From Halolacustris sp051744345 (GTDB lineage: Bacteria > Actinomycetota > Humimicrobiia > Humimicrobiales > Humimicrobiaceae), in assembly GCA_051744345.1 (NCBI GenBank), contig JBNJCW010000002.1, positions 1-64,000 on the forward strand: 64,000 nucleotides of DNA, in the 5' to 3' direction. The notes under the pieces are model-generated. The model made no database searches. It worked only from the letters and a program-made list of their open reading frames with translations, and had not been told where the DNA came from. Below are positions 1 to 8,915 of the stretch, piece after piece (within the stretch, counting starts at the first letter, position 1; each line of letters opens with the position of its first letter). Both the position numbers and the translations under genes were made by a program.

Positions 1-52
1 AAAGCCAGTTTCCGCATTTAGGGCATTTTTGAAACATTAAATCCTCAAACAT
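1..52 (-). CDS. N-terminus of a zinc-ribbon protein (partial)
   Basis: A start codon at 52 with an AGGAGG ribosome-binding site at 57-62 opens a frame that runs off the window edge. The visible residues include a C-P-K-C knuckle (Cys-x2-Cys), so a small zinc-ribbon protein or domain is likely. Nothing more can be said from 17 codons. Confidence 0.5.
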   Translation of the reverse strand, partial: MFEDLMFQKCPKCGNWL

Positions 53-108
53 CTCTGCCTCCTGTTTAGTTTTATATGTAAAACAATATGTATTTGCCTT
101 ATATCTGT

Positions 109-522
109 TTACTTTTTGCCTTCAACCTTTATTTTTTTTGCCTTTTTGGCCTTCACCTTAGGAAGGGAAACCTCCAGTACTCCATTGTTATAAGAAGCCT
201 TTGCTCCTTCTTCCTTTACCGGAATTCCCAAATAAAAAGACCTGCAAAAGGAGCCGAAGGTTCTTTCCATTTTTATAAAATCCTCCCCTTTTTCTTCTTT
301 TTCCACCTTCCTTTCACCTGAAATGCTAACCCTGTTTTTGTCTATGGATACATTGATATCCTCCATTTTCATTCCAGGGATATCCATGCTGGCTATAATA
401 TGGTCGTCAGTCTCTTTTATATCCAGTTTTGGCTTCCAAGCCACTGCCCCTTCCTTTTCAAAAGGCCAGTGACTTTCATCTCTAAATAAGTCTCTGAAAG
501 GATCCCACCTTACTATTGTCAT
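109..522 (-). CDS. Hsp20 family small heat-shock protein
   Basis: This 137-residue protein is a small heat-shock chaperone of the alpha-crystallin type, an ATP-independent holdase that binds unfolding proteins in the cytosol. The N-terminus (WDPFRDL) is typical, the alpha-crystallin domain spans about residues 29-120, and the conserved N-G-V-L-E-V-S-L-P-K strand is intact near residue 113. The start is supported by an AAGGAGG site at 529-535. It lies 80 bp downstream of the PfpI-family gene on the same strand, and a hairpin occupies its leader. Length is normal for the family. Confidence 0.95.
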   Translation of the reverse strand: MTIVRWDPFRDLFRDESHWPFEKEGAVAWKPKLDIKETDDHIIASMDIPGMKMEDINVSIDKNRVSISGERKVEKEEKGEDFIKMERTFGSFCRSFYLGIPVKEEGAKASYNNGVLEVSLPKVKAKKAKKIKVEGKK

Positions 523-536
523 TTCTTACCTCCTTA

Positions 537-563
537 TTTTTACAGCCTTTTTTGCTGTAAAAA
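537..563 (-). promoter_or_regulatory. Hairpin directly upstream of the hsp20 ribosome-binding site
   Basis: A 10-bp inverted repeat (537-546 and 554-563, seven-base loop) ends one base before the AAGGAGG of hsp20. No T-run follows it on the minus strand, so it is a poor terminator for the upstream gene. A role in hsp20 translation, for example as an RNA thermometer, is inference. Confidence 0.4.
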
Positions 564-601
564 AATATTCATATCCCCTCTCATATTTGAGCCTATATCT
601 G

Positions 602-1132
602 CTACTGTTTCCTGGAATACTCTTTAATCAGAATAATTATGGCCCTGCAAAAGGCAGGCAGGTCTTTAGGCCCCCTTGAGGTTATGATATTGTCATCCAC
701 AACCACTTCCCTGTCTATAAACTGGCCTCCGGCATTCTTCAGATCTGTTGAAATGGATGCGGCTCCTGTAACCTTCCTGTCCTTTATCACATCCGCCTCT
801 GCCAGCATCCATCCTCCATGGCATATTGCTGCCACCACTTTGCAGTCCATAAACATTCTCTTTACCAGACCGACCATGGTAGGGTCTCTTCTCATTTTAT
901 CCGGGGCATACCCTCCGGGCACTATAACTGCAAAAATATCCTCAGCATTTACTTCGGATGCAGAAATGTCTGACCTTAAAACCATTCCCTTTTTGCCCTT
1001 GTACTCTTTGCCGGCCACAGGGGCTGCAATTTTTACTTCATATCCCTCTTCTTTCATCCTGTAATACGGATAAATCAACTCTGAATCCTCAAATAAATCT
1101 TCAATTAGGATTAATACTTTAATCTCTCCCAT
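602..1132 (-). CDS. DJ-1/PfpI family protein
   Basis: This 176-residue protein has the class I glutamine amidotransferase-like fold of the PfpI/YhbO/DJ-1 family. The nucleophile elbow A-I-C-H-G-G-W puts the catalytic Cys at about residue 104 followed by His, with an early acidic residue (E15 or nearby) as candidate partner. Family members act as intracellular proteases, deglycases or stress chaperones; the substrate cannot be told here. A GGGGAGA ribosome-binding site precedes the start. A regulatory dyad lies about 110 bp upstream, so it probably has its own stress-responsive promoter. hsp20 follows on the same strand. Confidence 0.9.
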   Translation of the reverse strand: MGEIKVLILIEDLFEDSELIYPYYRMKEEGYEVKIAAPVAGKEYKGKKGMVLRSDISASEVNAEDIFAVIVPGGYAPDKMRRDPTMVGLVKRMFMDCKVVAAICHGGWMLAEADVIKDRKVTGAASISTDLKNAGGQFIDREVVVDDNIITSRGPKDLPAFCRAIIILIKEYSRKQ

Positions 1133-1183
1133 TTAATTTCTCCCCATTTATTAACCATGCAATGATTATAGGGCGGCAGAGAT

Positions 1184-1255
1184 ATTATATTAATAGCATT
1201 AAGTATGGTTTATTGGGGATAAAAGGTAGGGTTTTTTAACTGGTCATTCGACCAG
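1184..1255 (-). promoter_or_regulatory. Putative stress-regulon promoter of the PfpI gene (copy A)
   Basis: The dyad CTGGTC-ATTC-GACCAG occupies 1240-1255 and overlaps the end of the response-regulator gene. On the minus strand it is followed by TTAAAAAACCCTACC, then CATACTTAATGC, and a TATAAT-like -10 at 1184-1189. The same string of elements occurs upstream of the gene at 3065-3583, the superoxide reductase at 9050 and the surface protein at 21756. The regulator is unknown. Confidence 0.6.
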
Positions 1256-1870
1256 CTTATTCTTTAAGGCAATAGAAACAGCTTCGCCCCTGCTTGAAGC
1301 CCCGAGCTTGTTTAAAATATTACTGACATGGAATTTGACAGTAGAAACACTTAATACCAGTTTCCGGGCAATCTTTTTATTAGATAAGCCTTCTGCCAGG
1401 CAGGCCAATATATTCCTTTCCTGTTTGGTCAGCTGGTATTGTGTAACCTGGGGTTTTTTAAGGTTTGAAATTAGAAATTCACTTGCCTCCGAAGACAGTG
1501 TTGATTTGCCCCTACTGGCATTTCTAATGGTTTCTACCAGTTCATCTCCTGAAATGTTCTTCAGGAGATATCCTATGGCTCCGGCCTTAAGTGAATCTTC
1601 TATAAGTTTTTTCTCTTTAAAACTGGTCAGGGCAACAATCTTAATATGTGACCAATTCCCCAGTATTTTTTTTATTGCTTCTATGCCATTGACTTCCGGC
1701 ATAATTAAATCCATAAGAACTATATCAGGCTCGAATCTCTCGCACATTTCGAATGCCTCTCTTCCGTTTTCTGCCTCGCCAACGACCTCTATGTCATCAT
1801 AAACTTTAAGCAGGGCCCTTATACCCTGCCTTACCAGTAAATGATCATCTACTATCAATACTTTCATCAT
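1244..1870 (-). CDS. NarL/LuxR-type response regulator
   Basis: An N-terminal receiver domain (V-D-D near the start, phosphoacceptor Asp at about residue 53 in L-M-D-L-I-M-P) is joined to a C-terminal LuxR-type helix-turn-helix (L-T-K-Q-E-R-N-I-L ... S-T-V-K-F-H-V). It should bind DNA as a phosphorylated dimer. The start at 1870 is chosen because the receiver begins there; 1867 is also possible and a weak GGAAG sits just upstream. The membrane kinase at 3713-5851 has the HisKA_3 core that partners this family and is the likely cognate, though one divergent gene and one other gene lie between them. Length is normal. Confidence 0.93.
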   Translation of the reverse strand: MMKVLIVDDHLLVRQGIRALLKVYDDIEVVGEAENGREAFEMCERFEPDIVLMDLIMPEVNGIEAIKKILGNWSHIKIVALTSFKEKKLIEDSLKAGAIGYLLKNISGDELVETIRNASRGKSTLSSEASEFLISNLKKPQVTQYQLTKQERNILACLAEGLSNKKIARKLVLSVSTVKFHVSNILNKLGASSRGEAVSIALKNKLVE

Positions 1871-2104
1871 CTTCCAAAATTTTTTTAATTTAGTTGTCAC
1901 TCTGTTCTTGGTTTATATTACGATTATATAACAACTTCAGGTTAAATTAAATAATACGAACTGCATATAATATATTTCAACTGCCTAAAGGTACAGGTTA
2001 TTACAGGGAAAAAGACCGGAGTATTATTTACGCCTCTGGTCTATAATAAAGGAAATGATTATAAGTTTATCAAAAGATAGCCCTGCGTTATATTAAGGAA
2101 GCTT

Positions 2105-2917
2105 ATGGAATATATAATTGAGGATAGAATATTCATACTCAATGAAAAAGAATATAAGCCAAGATTGGAGGACGATATATATTGTCTTGAGTCCATAGAC
2201 TGCCAGGATACTTTTAACTGGATCTTGATATTGGATAAAATGCGCGATGCCTTTGCATATTTCAAATATCAAGTTGATGCCAAAAACAAACCCAAAGACT
2301 ATATCCTTTTAGATGCCAACCATAAATATGAAAAGATAACCCGTTATGAGAAAAAGGAAGTAGTTGGTAAAAAAATTACAGAAATCGAATGTGATAAAAA
2401 AAACTGTGCGCATGAATTAATAAACAAGTTTTACAGGACAGCAGTAAAAGGAACAGAACAGAATTTTCTCCTGTCTTCAAAACTAACAGGAAGGAATTAC
2501 ACCGCTTTTGTCTACAGTCCCTCAAAAAACTTTTTTGTAATAATATTTAAAGAAGTGCCTGAAAAAAATGAAAGGAAGAACTACTTAAACGGCTATAGGA
2601 TAGTTATAGATTATTTAAACAGGGTCTGCAGGTCCCGGGCAGTGATTACCGAAACCAATAGTCCTTCTAAATACGGAAATACCCGGAATTTAAAGATGGT
2701 CTCTTCTGAAATTGCAGAATACCTTGGAATAATAGATAAAAATATCAGATTGGAGGAAAATACTGTTATTACAGGCCTGGATAGAATCAGCATTCCTCCA
2801 GATAAAAAATCAACAGTAGAAAAGCTTGAATCCGGAAAGGTTAACATACTGAGCAAATTTCAAAGCCCTTCTGAAAAAGCAAAAAAAGATGAAATCTATT
2901 TTATGATTAATAGATAA
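2105..2917 (+). CDS. PAS domain plus degenerate HD-GYP-like domain
   Basis: No exact family is recognised. Residues about 35-150 read like a PAS domain and resemble the PAS domain of the kinase at 3713-5851 (I-L-D-A-N-H style strand, V-V-G-K-K segment). Residues about 165-270 line up with the start of HD-GYP phosphodiesterases, but the metal ligands are absent: the first His is Asn (G-N-T-R) and the H-D-I-G-K segment reads T-G-L-D-R-I-S-I-P. A catalytic role is therefore unlikely; a sensing or binding role is inferred. AAGGAAG precedes the ATG. It is the only plus-strand gene in this stretch. Confidence 0.55.
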   Translation: MEYIIEDRIFILNEKEYKPRLEDDIYCLESIDCQDTFNWILILDKMRDAFAYFKYQVDAKNKPKDYILLDANHKYEKITRYEKKEVVGKKITEIECDKKNCAHELINKFYRTAVKGTEQNFLLSSKLTGRNYTAFVYSPSKNFFVIIFKEVPEKNERKNYLNGYRIVIDYLNRVCRSRAVITETNSPSKYGNTRNLKMVSSEIAEYLGIIDKNIRLEENTVITGLDRISIPPDKKSTVEKLESGKVNILSKFQSPSEKAKKDEIYFMINR

Positions 2918-3064
2918 TACATTTCTTTAATCCGTATAATCCAGGCAGGCGGCATTATTGCTGAAATTCATTTTTTAGCTATAGGGAAATTTAAGTAAAT
3001 ACGTTTACATGAAGTTTAGGATAAGGCAGCCGCCTCGCAGCAGCTCATATGATCCTGTGATATT

Positions 3065-3583
3065 CTACCCTTTTAATACGGCTAAACCCTCATCCCTGCC
3101 AAACTCTTTGCTCGGGCCGCCTATTTCCATATTCTTTTCATGGAGTTTCTGCCAAAACCTGTATTCCTGCCCATCGGAATATTCTATTCTACCTATTGCC
3201 CTGTCACTGTATGAATTAAAATAGTTTTTTTTGGCATAGACCCACTCAAGAAAAACTCTGAAAGGCCCGCTTACGCTGGCAGGTACTTTCAGGCTTTTCA
3301 GTGACTGCAGATATTGTTCATACTGTTTACCTAAAATTTCTGCATAATCCGGCCTGGCGTTTTCTCTTCTGTTAAATTCGTCTACCAGAGGGGAGATCCT
3401 ATTAAGGTATCTTTCCCAGACACTGAAAAAATCATTACAGAACCTATAGAAATCGCCTGCTGCCCTGGTATCGCCGCTTCCTTCCAGGCCCAGGCTCCAT
3501 ATAATATATGAAGCTTTTATCTGCAGCTTGAAATTTAACTCATTTGAAAGATAATTTATCTTCTCTTCTAAATTAACCGTCAT
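3065..3583 (-). CDS. Uncharacterised soluble protein related to the lipoprotein at 9963
   Basis: This 172-residue protein is not recognised. It is probably mostly helical, has no signal peptide and no metal motif. By eye its pattern F-Y-x-F-x2-x-F-F-x-V-W-x2-Y is shared with the lipoprotein at 9963-10556, and both have a similar spacing to a later K-x2-F segment, so the two may be paralogues in different compartments. It has a promoter region with the same dyad as the superoxide reductase operon, which suggests a shared stress response. It is followed by about 150 bp before the divergent gene at 2105. Confidence 0.6.
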   Translation of the reverse strand: MTVNLEEKINYLSNELNFKLQIKASYIIWSLGLEGSGDTRAAGDFYRFCNDFFSVWERYLNRISPLVDEFNRRENARPDYAEILGKQYEQYLQSLKSLKVPASVSGPFRVFLEWVYAKKNYFNSYSDRAIGRIEYSDGQEYRFWQKLHEKNMEIGGPSKEFGRDEGLAVLKG

Positions 3584-3639
3584 CTCCAGCCCTCCCCGAA
3601 TTTATAAAATAACACTTATAAATTATATATCCATGCCCG

Positions 3640-3712
3640 GGCCAATGGTAATGATATTAAGTATAGTATTTAAAGATAAAAGGAAGAGTTTTTTAACTGG
3701 CCATAAGGCCAG
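3640..3712 (-). promoter_or_regulatory. Putative stress-regulon promoter (copy B)
   Basis: The perfect dyad CTGGCC-ATAA-GGCCAG lies at 3697-3712, abutting the stop of the upstream kinase gene. On the minus strand it continues TTAAAAAACTCTTCC, then CTATACTTAATATC, in close parallel with copies A, C and D. The downstream gene starts at 3583. Confidence 0.6.
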
Positions 3713-5851
3713 CTATTTTGCTTTATTTTTCCTTGCCTTTTTATAAACAACTGTAATCCTGGTGCCCTCGCCGGGTGAACTGTCTATGTTAATCGATGCT
3801 CCTATAATCTTTGCCCGCTCTTGCATTATGTTCAATCCCAAACTTGTTGAGTCAATTTCTTCCCTCTTAAAACCCCGGCCGTCATCTTTAATATCCATGT
3901 ATAATTCTCCGGGAATGGTTTTTAATATTATACTGGCATTGGCTGCTTTGGAATGTTTGATTATATTATTTATTGCTTCTTGGACAATACGGTAAAATCC
4001 AATTTCAATTTTAGGCAGAAACTTATCCTCCCCTTTTATAGTTAAGCTGATAGTGGTTTTCGATCTTGCCTCAACCGACTTTACCAACCCCCTAAGCAGA
4101 TTGCCCAGGTCCTCATCTTTAAGTGAAGCAGGCCTTAGCTCATAGAGTAAAATACGCATTTCCTCTAAGGCAATATCATGTAAACGCTCAATTTCTCCAA
4201 GCCTTTTAGCCACAGACCCGGGATCCTTTTCCCATAATTTGGGAATAGTACCCGCAACCATGTTTGCCGAGAAAAGGGTTTGGGTTACTGTATCATGCAA
4301 TTCTCTGGCCAGTTTATCCCGCTCACTGCTCAGGGCTTTTTCTTTTGCTATTTTCTTTTCCAGTTTCTCTGCTTTTTTCCTGGCAGTTACATCTGTCCCG
4401 TAGATATTGAAGTAGTTAAAATTTTTTACCGGGGTAACGGTTAACTCATAAAATGATTTAGCAATCTTTACCTCAATCCTTTTGGGTTTATACCTGTTTT
4501 CCTTTACAGGACTTTTACTCAAACCCATTAAAGATTCCAGCAGCTTTTCCCTTCCTCTATTACCCAGCTGCCGCAGCATGTTTTTTGCCGGTTTATTTGT
4601 GTAAATTACCTTATTTTTATCATTAATTCTCATCACCGGATTGGGGTTTTCTAATGGAAACCTTGAAAGGCTCTTAATTTCTTTTTCAATTTTTTTCCTT
4701 TTGGTTATATCAGAAAATATGGTTGCAAATTTTCCCCTTGAGGGAGAAAAAACAGACACTGAAAAATATTTTTTCATAGGAGGAAAATAGGCTTCAAACT
4801 TGGCGGGCTTCCCTGTTTTTAGGACCTTTTCATAAACACCCAGGTAAGGAGCTATATCCGTCCTGTAAACTTCGGAAGCCTTTTTCCCAATAACCTGGCT
4901 CCTTTCAAGTCCCATAATGCCTAGATAGGCATGGTTAACATCAAGAATCCTGTAATCTACCGGCTTCTTTGACTTATCGTATATCATTTCCTGCAAACAG
5001 ACTGCTTCATTCATGGAAAAATAGAGCGAACGGAATTTTTCTTCGCTTTCTTTTATTTCCTTTTCCCTCTGTCTTAATTTAAAAAACAGTAAATCCATGG
5101 GCTGGGAAAAACCTGTTTCTACAATGGCTTTATAAATCAGGAAAAAAGATAAAAGCTTAAGAAAATGGCCCAGCTGGTTAAACAAACCATACACATCACT
5201 ATACAGGGTAAAAAACATCTCCGATAAGATAGTTATAAACAGTGAAACAACAATCAGCCTGAAAACCGTTCTGTTGAATTCCTTGCGGTACATATGGAGG
5301 AATAATATTGCCATTGCCAGCATAAAAGATATTATATATTCGCTGGCAATTTTAAATGTGGTAAGGCCATGTCCTTCTACAAAGCATACAGGGAATATTT
5401 CCCAGTAAAAAATCGATAACAGAATCAAAGCAGTGGCAGCCGAATAAAAGGTAACCTGCAGTTTGTAATTTAACCTTCTGGTTATAAACAGCAGGGCCAG
5501 AAGCATTGAGATGCTTTCCACATATCTTGCAGAAATCCAGAGCTGGGTTGCCAGGTTGGACTCAACATAGCCTGTAAACACCCCCATTCCCTCATAGGCC
5601 AGGGTATGCAGTAAATCCAGTACGGCTATAAAAAAGTAGGCTATGCCGGCAAACAAAAGGAAGTGGTTATCCAAAAACCTTTTTGAGTTCCAGGCAATGA
5701 TAAATATTGCAAAGGCAATTACAATGCTGAACAATTCTGCAAAACTGTGGTACAGGACATAGCTGTACAGGCTTATAAGGTATAGGCCCGCAAGTGATAA
5801 CAGTCCCAGAATGATAGTTGCGTAATTTCTTTTAAAAAAAGGCCCTATCAA
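3713..5851 (-). CDS. Membrane sensor histidine kinase, MASE3-like sensor, PAS, HisKA_3
   Basis: A 712-residue kinase. Residues about 1-235 contain seven to eight hydrophobic segments with an H-T-L-A-Y-E-G-M-G loop, as in MASE3 sensors. Two PAS-like regions follow (about 265-390 and 400-490), then a HisKA_3 core with the phosphoacceptor in R-E-L-H-D-T-V-T-Q, and a HATPase_c domain (Q-E-A-I-N-N, D-D-G-R-G-F, S-P-G-E-G-T). HisKA_3 kinases phosphorylate NarL-type regulators, so the regulator at 1244-1870 is the likely target. The frame begins with TTG and no clear ribosome-binding site, so the exact start is uncertain. The signal is unknown. Confidence 0.9.
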   Translation of the reverse strand: MIGPFFKRNYATIILGLLSLAGLYLISLYSYVLYHSFAELFSIVIAFAIFIIAWNSKRFLDNHFLLFAGIAYFFIAVLDLLHTLAYEGMGVFTGYVESNLATQLWISARYVESISMLLALLFITRRLNYKLQVTFYSAATALILLSIFYWEIFPVCFVEGHGLTTFKIASEYIISFMLAMAILFLHMYRKEFNRTVFRLIVVSLFITILSEMFFTLYSDVYGLFNQLGHFLKLLSFFLIYKAIVETGFSQPMDLLFFKLRQREKEIKESEEKFRSLYFSMNEAVCLQEMIYDKSKKPVDYRILDVNHAYLGIMGLERSQVIGKKASEVYRTDIAPYLGVYEKVLKTGKPAKFEAYFPPMKKYFSVSVFSPSRGKFATIFSDITKRKKIEKEIKSLSRFPLENPNPVMRINDKNKVIYTNKPAKNMLRQLGNRGREKLLESLMGLSKSPVKENRYKPKRIEVKIAKSFYELTVTPVKNFNYFNIYGTDVTARKKAEKLEKKIAKEKALSSERDKLARELHDTVTQTLFSANMVAGTIPKLWEKDPGSVAKRLGEIERLHDIALEEMRILLYELRPASLKDEDLGNLLRGLVKSVEARSKTTISLTIKGEDKFLPKIEIGFYRIVQEAINNIIKHSKAANASIILKTIPGELYMDIKDDGRGFKREEIDSTSLGLNIMQERAKIIGASINIDSSPGEGTRITVVYKKARKNKAK

Positions 5852-6021
5852 AATAACAACCAGATTATTATTTTAAAAAACATCATACCCTAATTATAGA
5901 TACTATATACATGTTCAGCTTATTTTCAATAATAATCCTCCCAGCATCAAAAAAGCAATACGGTAATGGCAAGATAAAGGGACCCATTAGGCCCGGGCTA
6001 TAATTTTATAACCGCCCCGCC

Positions 6022-6432
6022 CTATACAATTTCCCAGGAATAATTTATGGCCGCAGCCTCTTCCAGCATGGCTCCTACAGGGCAATAATTTTTCCGGGCC
6101 TTCTCTACAGCCCAGCCGGCATCATCTTCTTTTAAATTTTTTCCGGATAAAATGCATTTTACATCGATCCTGGTAAATACATAGGGATGCTCCTCTGCCT
6201 GCTGGCCTTCAATTTCTACTTCAAAGCCCTGTAAATCTATCCCCTTTTTCCCCAGAAGGGAAATCATATCCATTCCCAGGCAGCCGCCCAAAGAAATGAG
6301 CAAAAGTTCCATAGGGCGGGATGCTGCTTCCTGGCCCTGGACTTTTTTGGGAGCATCTAAGGCCACCCAGTGATTGGAATCACCTCTTCCCACCATCGAC
6401 AAACCTTCAACCTGCTTCACCTTAATATGCAT
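6022..6432 (-). CDS. OsmC family peroxidase-like protein
   Basis: This 136-residue protein belongs to the OsmC/Ohr fold family of thiol peroxidases. Both conserved cysteines are present: C51 in L-G-G-C-L-G-M-D and C117 in N-Y-C-P-V-G. The C-x-x-M-D helix and the Y-C-P-V motif are more like the YhfA/general OsmC group than Ohr. It follows the flavin reductase at 6612-7301 on the same strand with a 180-bp gap, so the two may be co-transcribed from the promoter near 7.57 kb. The substrate, an organic peroxide or sulfane sulfur, cannot be fixed from sequence. Confidence 0.9.
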   Translation of the reverse strand: MHIKVKQVEGLSMVGRGDSNHWVALDAPKKVQGQEAASRPMELLLISLGGCLGMDMISLLGKKGIDLQGFEVEIEGQQAEEHPYVFTRIDVKCILSGKNLKEDDAGWAVEKARKNYCPVGAMLEEAAAINYSWEIV

Positions 6433-6611
6433 AACAGACCTCCCCTATATTTTTTGCAAAAATTGTTTTATGCTTATATTTTTGCTGAATTTAAGCCCTT
6501 GCATGCTATCCCTAAATTCTCTTTTCCATAAGGATATGATAAAAGGAACTTTCCTATTACCGCCTTCCGTTATTCTAGCCGCAATCCTTTTTTTTGGCCC
6601 GGAATTCAATT

Positions 6612-7301
6612 TTACTCATAACCCGGAAAATAATCCTTTATTATTTTGCCCGCACCCAATTCATTAAGGCTTTCTTCAACAGCTTTTACCATCCCTGTAG
6701 GACCGGATATATAGAACTTCCGCCTGTCCCCCTCCGGAACTTTTTCATCAATCAATTCCTTATTTATAAGCTGCGGCCCATAAATATAGTTTACCCTCAA
6801 CCCCTTATTATTTTGCTCTAATCTTTCCCACAGTTCCCTAAAAACCACGCTGTCTTTGCTTTTACAGCTGTAGAGCATAATAATGTCTTTTATGTTATTC
6901 CTTTTTTCAAGGTCCAGCAGTATTGAACGGTAGGGAGTAATACCAATTCCCCCGGCGATAAATACCAGACCCTGTCCATCTGAATCTACAGTAAACTTCC
7001 CCCTTATATTATAGGCCTCTATCCTGTCTCCCGGCTCCAGCCCTAAAAGGGCCTTCTTAAAAGAACTCCCGCTCTTAAGGTCAAATTTGGAGGTAAGCAT
7101 TATATTTTTCTCAAATGGTGCCGAGGAGATGGTAAAATGCCTTACAATGCCCCGTTGGTCCGGATTTTTATGGGGTATCTTGTAATAAATATACTGTCCT
7201 GCTTTCCATGATAAAGGATTTTCCGGCTTAAAAATAAATGAATAGATATTTTTTGCCTCTTTTGTTTTTTCAATCAATTCTACTTTCATAACCTTACCCA
7301 A
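6612..7301 (-). CDS. Ferredoxin-NADP reductase-like FAD oxidoreductase
   Basis: A 229-residue protein with the two-domain FNR fold. The FAD-binding barrel carries R-H-F-T-I-S-S-A-P (about residues 54-62), and the NAD(P) domain opens with G-G-I-G-I-T-P-Y-R-S (about 115-124). The C-terminus has I-S-G-P-T-G-M-V. There is no [2Fe-2S] or haem domain, so it should transfer electrons between NAD(P)H and a separate carrier. Neighbouring OsmC suggests a role in redox defence. The upstream spacer of 396 bp holds a MerR-like promoter and otherwise no gene. Confidence 0.88.
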   Translation of the reverse strand: MGKVMKVELIEKTKEAKNIYSFIFKPENPLSWKAGQYIYYKIPHKNPDQRGIVRHFTISSAPFEKNIMLTSKFDLKSGSSFKKALLGLEPGDRIEAYNIRGKFTVDSDGQGLVFIAGGIGITPYRSILLDLEKRNNIKDIIMLYSCKSKDSVVFRELWERLEQNNKGLRVNYIYGPQLINKELIDEKVPEGDRRKFYISGPTGMVKAVEESLNELGAGKIIKDYFPGYE

Positions 7302-7570
7302 ATCCTTTAATTGAGGATACCGGCTAACATATTTTTTCCGGCATCCATTTTTATTAAACTGGCCGCAGGCCTTTGGCCTATTTTTTTCCTGCCAAATGCC
7401 TTCATTTAACCCGGTATCCGTTATTGTTTATATTCCCCAGGCCCGTGCAGTATTTAAACCTAAATATTTTTAACAGGGATATCCGCCAGGTTTAATAAAG
7501 GTTATAAGGCAATAAACCCGCATACCCACAGCTTTTATCCCGGGCAGCTTAACCGGCAAAACTGGTTAAT

Positions 7571-7602
7571 ATTATATTTGCATATAAATATCCGGAATTC
7601 AA
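7571..7602 (-). promoter_or_regulatory. MerR-like promoter with 20-bp spacer (copy 1)
   Basis: Reading the minus strand, TTGAAT (7597-7602) and TATAAT (7571-7576) are separated by 20 bp that contains the near-palindrome ATTTATATGCAAAT. The over-long spacer with a dyad inside is typical of MerR-regulated promoters. About 50 bp here matches 21648-21705 closely. The downstream gene is the flavin reductase starting at 7301, 270 bp away. The rest of 7302-7697 shows no coding sequence. Confidence 0.5.
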
Positions 7603-7697
7603 AGAGCTGAGAATTAGCTGCTAAATACTGTCTGCCGAAAAGTCACAGTGCCGGACAGGCATAAGCCAGGGGATTACCCAAACCGCAGAACTGAAAT

Positions 7698-8837
7698 TTA
7701 CACAGGGTACCGGGCAATAAATGTAGTGCCGTGCTCAGGGGAACTGTCAAAATCAATGCGGCCGTTAAGGTAACGTTCACTCAAAAGTTTCATGCTGTAA
7801 GTACCCAGACCCCGGCCGGGCCCTTTGGTTGAGAATGAGCGCTGAAAAAGCTGAAGCTGAAGCTCTTTGGGAATATATCCTTTATTATGGACACGGAATT
7901 CAGCATAACCCTCCTTAACCCCGCACGAAACCCTTATAGCCTCGTCAGGTTTACTCGCTTCTACAGCATTAAGGACCATATTTTCCAGGACCCGGCGCAG
8001 AAGCTCTCTATCGGCACTCAATATAATGTCTGTCCCCGGCCTGTTTACAATTATTTTGCGCCCACGGAAACGGTTCCTGAGTGCTTGAGCCAAATCCTTG
8101 ACGAGCAAATATCCATCGACAGCCTGCATCTTGGGTACAAGCTCATTGTTTTCTGCCGCCAGCAGTTCCTTTTGAGAGCGTATTTCATCCATTAATTGAT
8201 TTAATCCAATAAGTAGTTTTTGCCAGTGGCTATTATTCCTGATACCTTCCGGACTTGAATCAAGCATATTTGCAAATAGGTTTATGCCGGCAGCGGTATT
8301 CATTAAGTCATGGAAAAAAATATGTTCAAGCGCCTGCCTGCGTTTTTCATGGCTTATGTCAGTAATAGCAATAATGCTGAATAGCCGGCCTTTAATTTTA
8401 AGAGGGGTCGTTCGGATTAAGAGGTCCAGTGCTTCGGTACTGTCCTTTTTCAGCACCCTGCATTCCTGTAGGCCAGCTTTATTGTTAAGTGCTGAAAGTA
8501 TCGCATTAACCGCACCGCATTGCGAGCAATATTCGCTGGTGCCGCAGCCCCCGGGATTTTCACAGGCATAGACGCATCCCAGTGCTTCGCCAGGCCGCAA
8601 ACCATATATGCTGTCATGATCCTTAAACCCCAGCAGCAGAGGAGCAGCTGAATTGAAGAATATGATTTGCCTATTATCATTTACTATAAAAATCATCTCT
8701 GAAACAGCATTATAGAGCTGGCCGAGGGAACCATTATATTCTGCCAGGAGTTTCTTCTGGTATTCAATTGTCATCCTGTCGCTTCGGTGAGCTGGTGCAT
8801 ACTGACTGGCAAAATTTTCAGACTTCAATAAGGCCAC
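7698..8837 (-). CDS. Soluble PAS sensor histidine kinase with a cysteine cluster
   Basis: A 379-residue kinase without membrane segments. The PAS domain (about residues 35-165) contains an inserted cluster C-x3-C-x4-G-G-C-G-T-x3-C-x2-C-G, giving five cysteines that could bind a metal or sense redox state. The phosphoacceptor region is F-F-H-D-L-M-N-T-A, followed by an ATPase domain with V-L-E-N-M-V-L-N-A-V-E and G-x-G-L-G-T-Y-S-M. No response regulator is adjacent; it sits back to back with the superoxide reductase operon. The annotated start is GTG; an ATG at codon 22 is an alternative. Confidence 0.88.
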   Translation of the reverse strand: MALLKSENFASQYAPAHRSDRMTIEYQKKLLAEYNGSLGQLYNAVSEMIFIVNDNRQIIFFNSAAPLLLGFKDHDSIYGLRPGEALGCVYACENPGGCGTSEYCSQCGAVNAILSALNNKAGLQECRVLKKDSTEALDLLIRTTPLKIKGRLFSIIAITDISHEKRRQALEHIFFHDLMNTAAGINLFANMLDSSPEGIRNNSHWQKLLIGLNQLMDEIRSQKELLAAENNELVPKMQAVDGYLLVKDLAQALRNRFRGRKIIVNRPGTDIILSADRELLRRVLENMVLNAVEASKPDEAIRVSCGVKEGYAEFRVHNKGYIPKELQLQLFQRSFSTKGPGRGLGTYSMKLLSERYLNGRIDFDSSPEHGTTFIARYPV

Positions 8838-8915
8838 CCCGCTTTAAAATATGCTACAGGTAACTATAGTATTAGTTTATATATCCCGTATTTTAAGTCA
8901 AGAAATTTAATATCC

